Of a DNA stretch of 64,000 nucleotides, positions 48,863-59,439 are shown piece by piece. The stretch comes from Hypericum androsaemum (taxonomy: Eukaryota; Streptophyta; Magnoliopsida; Malpighiales; Hypericaceae). The position numbers and the translations under genes were made by a program. The stretch is from the NCBI GenBank assembly GCA_963995505.1, contig OZ023180.1:11608689-11672688 (forward strand), written 5' to 3'. The notes beneath the pieces were generated by a model. The model was not told the DNA's origin. It ran no database searches and was given only the letters and a program-made list of their open reading frames with translations. The stretch's first letter is position 1. Each line of letters starts with the position of its first letter.

Positions 48863-51196
48863 TTGAGACTTGGTTGGATCTCAAGACCCAATCATGCAAT
48901 TATTATTGTGCCTGATTGGGCCCATATGTTGGATAGAATGGGCCGGTCAACTCGGGTTGACTGGCCCGGGTCACGTAGGCACCACGTCATGCTGACTCAG
49001 CTGCCACCAGAGTTGGCGGCCCCGATCTATCATATTTTAAGCCATGGGGGTGTGCGTCCTATGTCCATTCTACCTCAAGTACTTTCGGTAAATTAGGACC
49101 GAGAGGTAGAAAAAGTATCTTTATAAGATACCCAGAGGTATCTAAAGGGTATGTGTTCGTGGGTGAACTGGACGATGGACATGTAATAGAATTTGAATCA
49201 CGCGATGCCACATTTTTGGAAAATGAATTTTCAAGGTTGAGGGAGGTTAGTAATGACCTTACCCTTTATGAGACAGATGAACCAGAATCAACTGGATCAC
49301 TTCTTCCGAGTGGGAGAATTGAGGAAGAAGATAGAGATTTTCCAACTCAAAATGATTCGAAAGGTCGTGATCTGAGTCCTGAAAGAGAGGTAATTCCTTA
49401 TTCCAGTAGGTAGGAGTACGGTATTTCCACCAAGTGGGAGTGCAATTCATGGATATGATGAATATATGAGAGATGTTTATCAACACCAAAAATACCGTAG
49501 GTCTAGCAGAACTAGCATACCACTACAACAATTTGACATCGAATGCAAGGCTAATGCGTTCTTGGTATCATTAAAAAAATTTGGTGGTCAAAGTAAAATT
49601 CTTCTGGCCATCCTGCAGGATGAAGATGAGCCAAAGAATGTATCTGGAGCATTGTCATCTCCAAAACGAACTGAATGGATAAATGCAATGGAGAAATAAA
49701 TGTCTTCCATGATCAAAAACCAGGTTTGGAATCTGGTTGACCTACCTAAGGGGCGTAGGGCAATTGAGAATAAGTGGATTCTCAAAATCAAGCGCAATGC
49801 AGATGGCCGTATCGAAAGATACAAAGCGCGTTTGGTTGTCCAAGGGTTCAAACAATAGGTTGAAATAGACTATGAGGAGACTTTTGCACCTGTTGTTAGA
49901 TCTACGTCAAATAGGATCATTTTAGATATGGTTGCTAACATGAATCTAGAATTACATCAAATGGATGTAAAGACTTCTTTTCTCCATCGAGAATTGGATG
50001 AAGAAATCTACATGATTCAGCCTGAGGGCTACATTCGAAAAGGTTGTGAACACAAAGTTTACAAATTGAATAGATCAATTTATGGCCTCAAGCAGTCGTC
50101 TAGACAGTGGTATATTCGCTTTCATAATACGATCATGGCGCATAATTTTATAATGATAGACGAAGATCACTGCGTGTATGTTAAGCGATCAGGAAAAATG
50201 TTTGTTATCATCACTTTGTATGTTGAAAACATACTTTTAGCTGGAAATGACATGAGATTTCTTGTCGAAATCAAAGATGGTTATCTTCCAACTTTGAAAT
50301 GAAAGACATGGGTGAAGCAGATTACAAACTCGGAGTTAAGATTTTGAGAAATCGTTCGAAAAGGATAGTGTCTCTTTCACAAGAGACATATATTCGCAAA
50401 GTAGTAGAACATTTCAAATGTGATCACAGTAACCCAAAGTACGCCCCATTGGTTAAAGGTCATAATTTGTGTAAGGACATGTGTCCAAAAATAGCTAAAC
50501 AACGTGGAGACATGGAGAACATTCCTTACGCCAACGCAGTTGGATGCCTGATGTATGCAATGTTGTGTACCAGACCTGATATTTACTATGATGTTGGGAT
50601 TGCAAGCAGATATCAGTCTGGTCTAGGCAGTGCTCACTGGAAGACTGTCAAAGAGATTTTGAAATATTTGAACACTATTGTAGCATACTCCTTGTGCTAT
50701 CAAGGGCATGACATGATACTGAGTAGCTACACTAATGCTGATTGGGGAGGCGACGTGGACAAGAAAAAATCTACATCTGGATTCATTTTCTTGTTGGGCG
50801 GGGGAGCTATCTCATGGAGCAGTAAGAAGCAAACCTGTGTATCCCTGTCAACAATGGATGCAGAATATGTAGCTTCAGCTCATGCTTCACAAGAAGCGGT
50901 ATGGTTGAAGAGATTTTTAAGCCATCTCTCCCTGATCAACTCGACGGAGCCCGTGAGTCTATTCTGCGATAACCAGGCACTATAGCCTATGCTAAGGATC
51001 CTAGATTCCATAGCAGGGCTAAGCATATAGATATTAAATTTTACTTTGTTAGAAGTTTAGTAAAATATAAAGAACTGGGTATGAAATACATATCTACAAA
51101 AGATATAGTCGTAGATCTAATGACTAAAGTATTACCTCGAGAAGTGTTCGAAAAATATGTTAAGTCACTGGGTTTACGACAGTTTCATTTATAATC
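48863..51196 (+). pseudogene. Copia polyprotein fragment: reverse transcriptase and RNase H
   Basis: Integrase-side text is at 49150-49410 (ARDATFLENEF-like). The reverse transcriptase starts near 49580 (EWINAMEK; NQVWNLVDLPKG; YKARLVVQGFKQ), with MDVKTSFLHRELDEEIYMIQ at 49970 and SIYGLKQSSRQWYIRFHN at 50070. The active-site motif is changed to YVEN near 50219, which would kill catalysis. RNase H follows (LMYAMLCTRPDIYYDVGI; TNADWGG; STMDAEYVASAHASQEAVWL), and the text ends near 51190. Stops at 49697, 49856 and 50300 and frame changes break it. Gag, protease and the 5' LTR are missing. Confidence 0.87.
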
Positions 51197-52330
51197 TAAT
51201 TAGTTGGAATAAAGAAGTTTTATTTGGCAATATGAGTTATTTATAAAACATGTCGGACAGAAAAGTAGCCCACTCACACGGGTGTTTACCTCAGTGGGAG
51301 TCAAGAAGTTGATTCCTAGATGAGATGAGGCAGTTATTGGACATTCATAAGTGCATGTCCTATGACGGAATATCGTCTTGCTCAAGAACAAGTTTCCTTT
51401 TGGGATGCAGGAATAAGTTGCTGCATTTAGATTTTCTACGATCCATATGATAAGACATAAGTGGAACTTATCATTCTGTCTGTCCTATTAGCCTAGAATT
51501 AAGCTAAGGCTGATACTCTAGTATGGTGTTAAATGACATGTGTTCTTTTAAAAAAGAATGTACACTGTAACACGTGATAAGTGTCACGTGTGCTAATCAA
51601 CTACTGGATGGGATAAAAATGTTGAGTGATTTTACAATCCCTGGTGTGAGACCAATTATCGAGAACTGTGATTCCCGAAACCTACCCTTAAGATCCATAA
51701 CGTATTCTGGAAGTATGGTCCAGTATTGCTAGCTTGGAAAGTTCATGAAAAGATTATGGCATAGCAATTCGACCTGGCAGGGCTGACCAGAAAAGCAGGC
51801 TGTATCATTATGAAAAGAATATAGTTAAGGGAGAAGAAACTCTGTTCAATACATTCTGAGTTCCGTGGTTCTGGTGCACCAATTATATTGAAAAGTACAA
51901 TAGTGAACCCGAATATAATTGTTTGAAATCACTAATGTGAACATTGGAATGTGACATGAGTCCTGGGGTAATAGCATGCATTATACAAGAAGGTTGTCGA
52001 GATGCTACTATTTAAGTAGCCTGAGTGTCCGTGCTCTTGAATTTGGCTTAACACACTCGACGTATGCTGGGCGCCACGTGGTGGACATGCAGTCCGAAGT
52101 GCCACGTGGCATGCCATATGGTGGACATGCGGTCCGAAGTGCCACGTGGCATGCCACATGGCGGACATGCGGCCCAGATGCGCCACGTGGTGTGCCACTT
52201 GGCGCATTCTGATTGGTCAAATTTTCTTATAAAAAGAAAAATCCGGCTGAACCAATCTGTAAGTTTTTCCACAACTACTCAATAAGAAAGAAAAAACTCT
52301 AGAATAGTCCCTGATTTTTTATCAGATTTT
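51197..52330 (+). mobile_element. 3' region and probable 3' LTR of the copia fragment
   Basis: It directly follows the RNase H. It is non-coding and ends with a promoter-like stretch containing TATAAAAAG (about 52228) and a leader. No 5' LTR partner is present in the window, so the LTR limits are undefined. It contains the G-box minisatellite at 52073-52190. Confidence 0.5.
52073..52190. repeat. 40-bp minisatellite with four G-box (CACGTG) palindromes
   Basis: Two full 40-bp units (52101-52140 and 52141-52180) plus partial units on both sides read GCCACGTGGCATGCCA and then GGACATGCGGTCCGAAGT. The CACGTG palindromes are at 52075, 52103, 52143 and 52184, all in the strong ABRE/G-box context GCCACGTGG. 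They lie just upstream of the TATA-like box at about 52228. Confidence 0.85.
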
Positions 52331-52828
52331 CAATAGAGAAAATCTTGTGAAAATCAATTACGAATCTGTTATAACGTGATCGTAATTCGACTGGCACGAA
52401 GACATTGTGGACTCAAACCTGTGGATCTCTTGCTTCAACAAGTAAGTAATTTATTATTAACAAATTAGTTTATTAATTAATTGAGTTTAACATATAATTA
52501 CTCGTTAACTACACGTTAAAACTGCAAGACTGAACTATTTATAACGATGAAAGTAAGGTTCACAGCCAAGTGTTAATCGAGGGAATTAGAAAATAAATAA
52601 ATTAAATTTAAATAGTAAGGGTTATTTAACCTAACAGCAAAAGGTGTGTACAAATTTATGGAGCTACATGATTCAAATCTTAGCATATATAATCATGTTA
52701 TATAAATTATCTTAAAAAAATTGAAAAGAACTTTACTAAAAATCTGCTACAATAAAATTCCATGGAATAAAATCTTAACATGAAAAGAGCACCCCCTGGG
52801 TATCCTTATATCTAGAGCGAGGTAGTTT

Positions 52829-53250
52829 TTGGCGAAGTACTGGGAGATTGACCTTCAACATACTTGGCATGAGGGAGACCGACTGACGAATGCGCTATCC
52901 AAGTTTACTCTCGAACCTTTCTTTAAGTACACTATTTTTTATGCCCCTCGAACTTTTGTATCGATGTGTCCTTGGATGATTTGCGAGAAGTTAGTCTCCC
53001 CTGATGAACTCGTTTATCTAGAGTTGTTGATGACACGGAGCCTGGGGGATCTTCCTTCTATAACCTATTAGTGACGGTGCAAGATCAGATTACGCGATAT
53101 ACCAAACATCAAGGGGGACTTTCCTTGCCAAGGTATTCTTTCCCTATCACGGATTTTTTCAATGAATTTTCTTGTGATAGGATTTTGACGAGGCCGGCCT
53201 CGCAACTTCATAAGAGGTCGAGAGGGTGTCTTGCACTTAGTAAGATATAA
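52829..53250 (+). pseudogene. LINE 3' end: RNase H C-terminal fragment and 3' UTR
   Basis: The frame 52829-53071 reads WEIDLQHTWHEGDRLTNALS and then a hydrophobic tail. This matches the last helix of the RNase H in plant LINEs (H-V-x-R-E-x-N-x-x-A-D-x-L-A type), with the A-D altered to T-N. The text after the stop (GATTTTGACGAGGCCGGCCTCG) is a typical LINE 3' UTR composition. The rest of the element is absent. Between 53250 and 53640 nothing is recognised. Confidence 0.6.
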
Positions 53251-53789
53251 TTGGCATTTTATTTATATATTTAGAGATCTTACCCCTCCACTTCTAAAAA
53301 AAATGACAAGAACACCGTAGATAACTTGGTTATAATTGATACACGCCTGCAATTAAAAATTGAAGGTTTCCAAAACGAAAGATAGGCAAGCTTTTCAATT
53401 TCCGGTACTTAACAACCTAAAACATTTATTTATTTAAAAAAACCTAAAACATTAACTTGTCAAATAATTTTGTACTATAGTGAGTGAGTTCAAAATGGTA
53501 ATATACTTGGATTTTCCTGAATAAAATTTTTGGTTTAAATTTTCCAAATGAAGAAAATATAATTTAAGATACGACATTGTTCGAAAAAAAATCAGACTTA
53601 AATTTAGGATCAGGACCGTCTTAATCAAAGAGACAAAGAGTGACATTTTTGTTATTTATTCAAAAAGCAAGGCGAAAAGGCCAAAAGTTACACGAGCGTC
53701 AAAGGGGTGGGTTGGACACAATAGGTACAAGCGTCAAAGAATATTTTTTTTATAGCCCGCACTTTAATTTCTTTTTCAATTTTGAAAAT

Positions 53790-54177
53790 TTGGTTGATAA
53801 TGTATATCATTTTGACATAACAAATAATGCCATAACAGTTGAACGAAATTAGGGTATTATTTAATTTTTTATTATAAGAATTCTTAAATATTAACAGTGC
53901 ATGTCATTTTGACATAACAGATTATGTCATTTTGACATGACAGGTTATGCTATTTTGACATAACGAGCAGCAGATTCAAAAACATATTTCGCCGAGCACC
54001 TTGGGTGAGGGAAAAAAAAGAGAGGACGAGAAATGAGAGAGGAGAAGAAAATGGAAGAGGGTGAAAAAAAAGGAGGAGGAAGAGGAGAAGAAGGAAAAAA
54101 GAAGAAGATGGTGATAATTCGAAGAAGAAGAAGAAGGAAAAATTAAAAGCTAACATATCTAGGAAGTTTGAGAGAGA
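53790..54177. repeat. GACATAAC repeats followed by a purine tract, left part of a split element
   Basis: The region 53800-53965 repeats TCATTTTGACATAACAG-type words about six times, and 54008-54150 is almost pure purine (GAGGAAGAAGAAG). The same plan, a CATTT-GACATAAC array followed by a purine-rich tract, is seen in each arm of the foldback at 14195-17378. It is split by the solo LTR at 54183, and purine-rich DNA continues from 55487 to about 55790. Confidence 0.6.
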
Positions 54178-54182
54178 ATGAA

Positions 54183-55486
54183 TGATGTGTGTCTAAAATA
54201 CGCATTAAACGCATAGGATTTCGAGTCGTTTTTGCACGTTTTTCTTTAGTTTAGTATCATTTTAGTAAATATTTGAGTTTCGGGTGACTAATGAGTTCTT
54301 TGTGCCAAATTGTAGGAAAAAGAGGCAAATTTGGAAAGAAATTATACTTGAAGAAGGAGTCCAGCAGGGATGGCTGACTTGCAAGGGTATTTTGATCAAT
54401 TTTGGAGCCGAATTAGAAGACGCATATTTGACAGATAATTGAAGATCTTTCTTTCCTCTTTCTGTAAATATAAAGAAATCCTAAATCGGAGATCAGAAGA
54501 GGAAGTTACGACCAAAATACTGAAGGCTGATCTGGCAGATTTTATTGACGAATATTCTGGGCAATATTAGAAATTCAGTTTTTGCATCGCGGAGGACTCT
54601 CGAAACGAATTATCTAGGTTTTTTACACTTAGGAGGGCTTATATATAACCCTCTAGACTTATTTTTATAAAATATTATTATTCCAGAGTACAAAACCTTA
54701 ATTTTATTGTCTTTGCTATAACTATGAGGAACTACACCTCTAGGTTGATTCGAGGGAGGAGACCCAAGGATTTGGTTGTGAGGATCTTATTTTATTAATC
54801 TATCTCAGTAGTATTTACTTATTTCTTTGTGCTTATTATTGTTCTTGAATGGTTTGCGTTTGTGAATTTATTCTTGAACAGATTTGCCTTTGATTCTTGA
54901 TTAGCGGTTGCAGTTAGGAATTGAACCTAGGAGCAAGGTTAATTCAGCGAGGAACGGTCGTTACCAAACTAATTAACTAGGAATAAGTAAGGTTAGTTTG
55001 TAGATACCAAAGTTTTGAGTATAATCGCTAGGAGTAGGAACATATATTCTTAATGCTATTATCTTATAGAATAGAAATCGGTCGATATTCTTTCTATTAG
55101 GTGATAAACAACTAGTTAGGCGGTCGTTTGGCTAGTTCATTTTTGGATGTTTGTGGTCTCTTTGTGGTTGCGGGAAATTTACACCTACTTGCTACATGTG
55201 TTAGATTATCTTTTGTTATACAGTGATCAACCAACCTGTCGTGGTACTCCGATCTTGGATCTGCCACTTTTCTCTTATTGATTTCACTACTTCTACTCTC
55301 TTTTGTGTTCGTTGATTTCGTACAACTTTGAATCCCACAAAATTCCCCATTTTACTTTTGTGTTATTTGTTAGGTTAATTGAGTATTCGATCCTCCTTGG
55401 ATCCGACTTAGTATTTCTACTTTCTTGCTACTAATTAGTGAGCCGTGAATATCGGTTTATTTTGAGGGGCCTCGACACGCTCGTCA
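54183..55486. mobile_element. Solo LTR, 1304 bp, with perfect 5-bp duplication
   Basis: It starts TGATGTGTGTCTAAAATACG and ends CGACACGCTCGTCA. The duplication ATGAA is perfect (54178-54182 and 55487-55491). No internal domain or partner LTR exists. The style (long LTR with CCTCGACACGCTCGTCA at the end) suggests a Gypsy family, but I cannot prove that from this sequence. Confidence 0.8.
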
Positions 55487-55525
55487 ATGAAGAAAGAAAG
55501 AGAAACTTACCTGTTATGTGTAAAA

Positions 55526-55632
55526 GGGCATGTAGCCAAACGGAAAAATGACTGTATAAATTTAGGAAGGTTTAGGGTTCGAACCCTGGCATGTGTAATC
55601 TTGATGTAATATTTATCTTTCAAAAAAATATT
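55526..55632 (+). mobile_element. tRNA-derived SINE-like sequence
   Basis: An A-box-like TAGCCAAACGG (about 55533) is followed by a perfect B-box GGGTTCGAACCC (55575-55586), and then by a T/A-rich end. The ~40-bp spacing and flanking GGCATG words resemble plant SINEs. No clear target duplication was found, so it might also be a tRNA-like fragment. Confidence 0.5.
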
Positions 55633-56969
55633 ACATGAAAAGTTGGAGAGAAAAAGGGAAAGGTGAAAAGAGAGATGCAAAGTATGAGTCAGAGAAAGTA
55701 AGAAATAAAGGAGGAGATGTGATTCGAGAAGAAAGGGAGGAGAGAGAAGAGAGAAGAGAGAGAGAAGGGAGGTAAAATACCAAAATATCCTGCATGAATA
55801 GAGGCCGTTATATCTTCATGGGGGGTTTTTAGGTTAAAGTAGCAGAAATCACTTGGTTGCGATTTTCGGAAGCCGTCAGTGGTGAGATCCTGTTCTGTTC
55901 CAATTTTTTTTGAGAGATAACGGTGGCGCGAGGCCTATATTAAAACAAAGATTACAGAACAGAAAGATAAATACAAAGGCAAAAGATGATAAAAATCAGA
56001 CAGAAAACAATAACCAATCTGATGATAGCAGGATGGCAAGTGGGGGATCGATGGATGATCGAGAAGGCACAAAGGCCAAACGACCGGGCATAATTCTGCC
56101 GAGACAAAGCTACGGCCAATAACCACGAGACAAGCTCGTGGGTATTTGAATGCATACAAGATGCACGCAAATGAGTGTCAAGGTCGACCGAAGTCAACCA
56201 AGATAAGGTTCTCCACCTGCAACCACCAGAATGACATCGAGATCTAAACAGATCTCAGATCAGACGAAAGCCGATCCAAACAAAAGGCCAAATAGAAATA
56301 AAATAACGAAAACTCAACGAAACTACCAAACAGACGTGGCTCGGGATGAAAAACAACAAACACAAAAATGAAAACAACAAGCATAGGAAAAACAACAGAC
56401 AAACACAATAAAAATGACAGAAAAGAAAAGCAAGCGGAACACAAAGCGAAGTGACCCGGGGGGAGGTCATCCCCCCCCCCCCCTTCGGTAACCACCGATG
56501 GCCTCAACGGAGCTGGGCAGGAACCATAAATATATGAGGAGGATGTAACAAGAATGGCAGAGGTCGAGGATGGTCACCAGGCAGTCACAAAGGAGGACGG
56601 CCAAGCGAGAAGGTCTCCAGACAGTCACAAGTAAGGACGGCAGATCGAGGGCTGAGAGCGACGGGTGAGGGTGACCAGGCTGAGGGAGGACGGCCGAGTG
56701 AGGACGTCACGAGCAAGGGGAGGTCACTGGAGTCAGAGCAAGGCCGGCGATAGGAAGGGACGGCGGATTGAGGGCTGAGGCCGAGGGTTGCAGGTGACCG
56801 GTGACTGGGAAGGACGGCGGGTGAGGGCACATCAAAGGTTGCAGACGGGAGGGACTGCTGAGCAGAGGCGACGGGCGATAAGACCGACCGGCGAACTTAA
56901 GAGAGTCTGGTTATGAGGTCGATAGGAGGATGAGGGTTGTGGGATGGGAGGAGGAGATAGGCGGTAGAT

Positions 56970-58494
56970 TGTCACGTACCTAATTTAGTGTCCACCTAGT
57001 AGCTGATGTGGCACGAGTAGTTGATAGTCGTTATGTTCATTACGTCAAGTGTGGGATCATGTAGTTGCAAGTGATGTAGTGGTTTTGTCCACGTTCTTAG
57101 TGGGTAGTAGAAATAGAGTAGTTGTGTTAGTGACAGTAACTTTCTCTAGGAAGGTTATATCTAGTGCTGTGTACGTTATTTAGGGGTATCCAATGAATGA
57201 AGTTATCAATTCTCTATCATCTTCCTCTATATTTCTTCTTTCTCACCCATATTTCTTCTTTCTCACCTATCTAAATTCTCCCTCATTATAATTCTTTTCT
57301 ATCACCGATTTGGTACGTAACACTTGGTATCAGAGCCATCTCATATATCTTCTATAACTCCAATGCTCCAAGAAGAAAATGATGTCATCACCATTGCCTT
57401 TAAGAAATGGAAGGAGACGGACGCCCGCATTCAAGAGATTTGTGCTCGAATGGATCGATACTCCCACAAGAGCAATCTTCGAGGGGAGATACAGAAAGCT
57501 TTGGCCTCTCGTTCTTCCAACGAGAAGGGCAATGATCGAGTGGACAACGGGAAGGGTATATTGGGTGCTACACCTAATGTCCTAGTTCAACCAGCAGCTC
57601 TAAGGACAGCGACCATGCCGAAGATCAGAAGGGCAGATATTGATTTAGTTTCTCAAGAAAGTAACCCAATGGAGCAACCAAACAAGACGCTGGGTTCTTT
57701 CGAAGAAGGTGCTGCACCATCCTCCCCCCTTGCAATGAAGTTAAAGGTTGCTTGTGATCCTTCCGGTGACTCACAACAAGATAATGATAAGGAAGACTCT
57801 AATGTCATTACCATGTCAAAGTCAATATTACAGGTTGTTCTTGTTCCTGTAACTCATTCAATTTCTTGGATTGCTATTTGTTCCAAAGTGAAGTCACCAA
57901 GTACTTTTGAAGATGAATTTTGCTGTACTCGTGAAGAGATGAAGTCTGCCACTTTCAAGGTGATGTTCCAGTATTTTGAACAGCAAAGTCAGGAACACTT
58001 TTGGCAAATTTGGCCTAGATGGCGATCGAAAGGAGAAAATGTATGTGTTCGACTTGGTTGATTATCAAACATTTAACCCCAATTCCCTAAAGTGGTTAAA
58101 TCTGAATTCTTGGGACAAGAATTCCTTCTACGGCGGCTGGATGTCATGTACCTAATTTAGTGTCCACCTAGTAGCTGATGTGGCACGAGTAGTTGATAGT
58201 CGTTATGTTCATTACGTCAAGTCTGGGATCATGTAGTTGCAAGTGATGTAGTGGCTTTGTCCACGTTCTTAGTGGGTAGTAGAAATAGAGTAGTTGTGTT
58301 AGTGGCAGTAACTTCCTCTAGGAAGGTTATATCTAGTACTGTGTACGTTATTTAGGGGTATCCAATGAATGAAGTTATCAATTCTCTATCATCTTCCTCT
58401 ATATTTCTTCTTTCTCACCCATATTTCTTCTTTCTCACCTATTTAATTTCTCCCCCATTATAATTCTTTTCTATCACCGATCTGGTACGTAACA
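56970..58494 (+). mobile_element. Small non-autonomous LTR retrotransposon
   Basis: The two 353-bp LTRs (56970-57322 and 58142-58494) start TGTCA(C/T)GTACC and end ACGTAACA, with only about ten differences. Directly after the 5' LTR is TTGGTATCAGAGCC (57325 area), the Met-tRNA primer-binding site. The flanks TAGAT and CAGAT match at 4 of 5 positions. The interior is only 819 bp and carries one long frame without pol domains. Size and structure fit a TRIM or TR-GAG-like element. It inserted into the LINE-type retroposon 55905-58582. Confidence 0.9.
57363..58061 (+). CDS. Open frame inside the small LTR element, gag-like or captured, function unknown
   Basis: The first ATG is at 57363, which gives 232 residues. 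The frame is also open upstream through the primer-binding site. The N-terminal third is charged and helical (FKKWKETDARIQEICARMDR) and could be the start of a Gypsy gag. The middle is low-complexity and acidic (DSQQDNDKEDSN). The end has FEDEFCCTREEMKSATFKVM. No zinc knuckle, protease or reverse transcriptase is present. A 232-codon open frame in a non-autonomous element between near-identical LTRs is unusual, but it may simply be young. It is not recognised as a host gene. Confidence 0.45.
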   Translation: MLQEENDVITIAFKKWKETDARIQEICARMDRYSHKSNLRGEIQKALASRSSNEKGNDRVDNGKGILGATPNVLVQPAALRTATMPKIRRADIDLVSQESNPMEQPNKTLGSFEEGAAPSSPLAMKLKVACDPSGDSQQDNDKEDSNVITMSKSILQVVLVPVTHSISWIAICSKVKSPSTFEDEFCCTREEMKSATFKVMFQYFEQQSQEHFWQIWPRWRSKGENVCVRLG

Positions 58495-58773
58495 CAGATA
58501 GAAAGGTTTTTTGAAAAAATCTAGAAAAGCTCCACTAAGGAGAGAAAGGCTCTACTTTTCCTAGAGAGAGAAGGGATGATAGTCTGTTCCAATGGAAGGC
58601 GTTACAACGGGCATTGGATAAACCGATCCGGCCCCTCGTAAAGAAAATATCAATTAAATTTGCAATGGAACCAATGCTAGATTGTTGCCTATATAAGTAA
58701 CATCCAACACAGAAAAGGGAACTCCACAGTAAGCAGAACCTACTTGTATACTCACATCTTCTAATTAAAGTAA

Positions 58774-59157
58774 ATGGCCAGGTTCAGCAACCAAGCGGTT
58801 TTCTTCCTCTAACTGGTTTTGAGCTTTTCTCTTCTTCTCACTATCTCCGCCCGGAGGAACAAACTTTCCGGTAAATTACGATCCTTGTCGATTTATTTTT
58901 AATATAGATTATTTGCGGAAGAACAAGAAGATTATCATACTTCTCATCCAAAAAATGTAATTAATTTTGTGTAATGAAACCTGCGAAGGAAATACAAGCA
59001 ATGTACCAAAAATTAAGGAGCCGAAGTAGGAGACATTTGCAATGGCGTCGCAACAGCGGTGGGAATTAGCGACGAATTTTTCGGAGCACTGAATCCCAAT
59101 CTCAACTGCAATGCCATCTTCGTTGGGGAATGGCTTTGCGTGGACGGTGCTGCTTAA
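58774..59157 (+). pseudogene. LysM secreted-protein pseudogene (fifth family member)
   Basis: The ATG at 58774 opens a signal-peptide-like exon with a TAA at codon 13 (58810-58812). After it the frame continues with the hydrophobic LVLSFSLLLTISAR and a GTAAATT donor (about 58873). The LysM exon reads QCTKN, then a stop (59014-59016) exactly where the family has Tyr, then GAEVGDIC and NGVATAVGI. It goes on with ALNPNLNCNAIFVGEWLC and ends at TAA 59155-59157. All four cysteines are still in place. The two stops are single-base changes, so loss of function is recent. It is more like gene B (NPNLNC) than the A genes. A copia LTR-like sequence begins about 60 bp downstream. Confidence 0.8.
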
Positions 59158-59439
59158 GATCAGTTCGAAGTCATCTCAATTTGCGGGGACGAAAAGAGAA
59201 GTTTCCAAAAAGAAAAATATTGTGCGGAAGTATTCCGCATTGAATATTATTGATGCCTTGAGGTTATATAAATACAAGAACTATAATACTTTGATAAGGA
59301 CTATAATAAAAAGTTTGATAAAGGACTCTACCATCTAATCTTTGTCAACTAAGAAGACTAAGTATAACTACTCGAATACTTACTAGATAACTACTCCAAT
59401 ACTCTTTTTCAAGTTGGAGCGTGAAGATTGACAATGCCA

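Larger units (their letters stand above)
55905..58582 (-). mobile_element. Truncated LINE-type retroposon with 11-bp duplication
   Basis: The perfect 11-bp duplication TCTGTTCCAAT flanks the insertion (55894-55904 and 58583-58593), and a T-run (minus-strand poly(A)) follows the left copy. The minus-strand 3' end reads TTTTAATATAGGCCTCGCGC and then CACCGTTATCTC, as in plant LINE 3' ends. Its 5' part (56500-56960) is GC-rich with a 14-base G/C homopolymer near 56470, and no coding domain is seen. A miniature LTR element (56970-58494) is nested. It may be a 5'-truncated LINE or a non-autonomous derivative. Confidence 0.75.

Noticed and set aside
53950..54156. Hydrophobic FFFFFLL-rich minus-strand frame
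   Set aside because: It is the translation of a purine tract on the opposite strand.
56244..56830. Several minus-strand frames rich in Cys, Phe and Pro
   Set aside because: They overlap the non-coding part of the LINE-type retroposon, differ in frame and show no domain.
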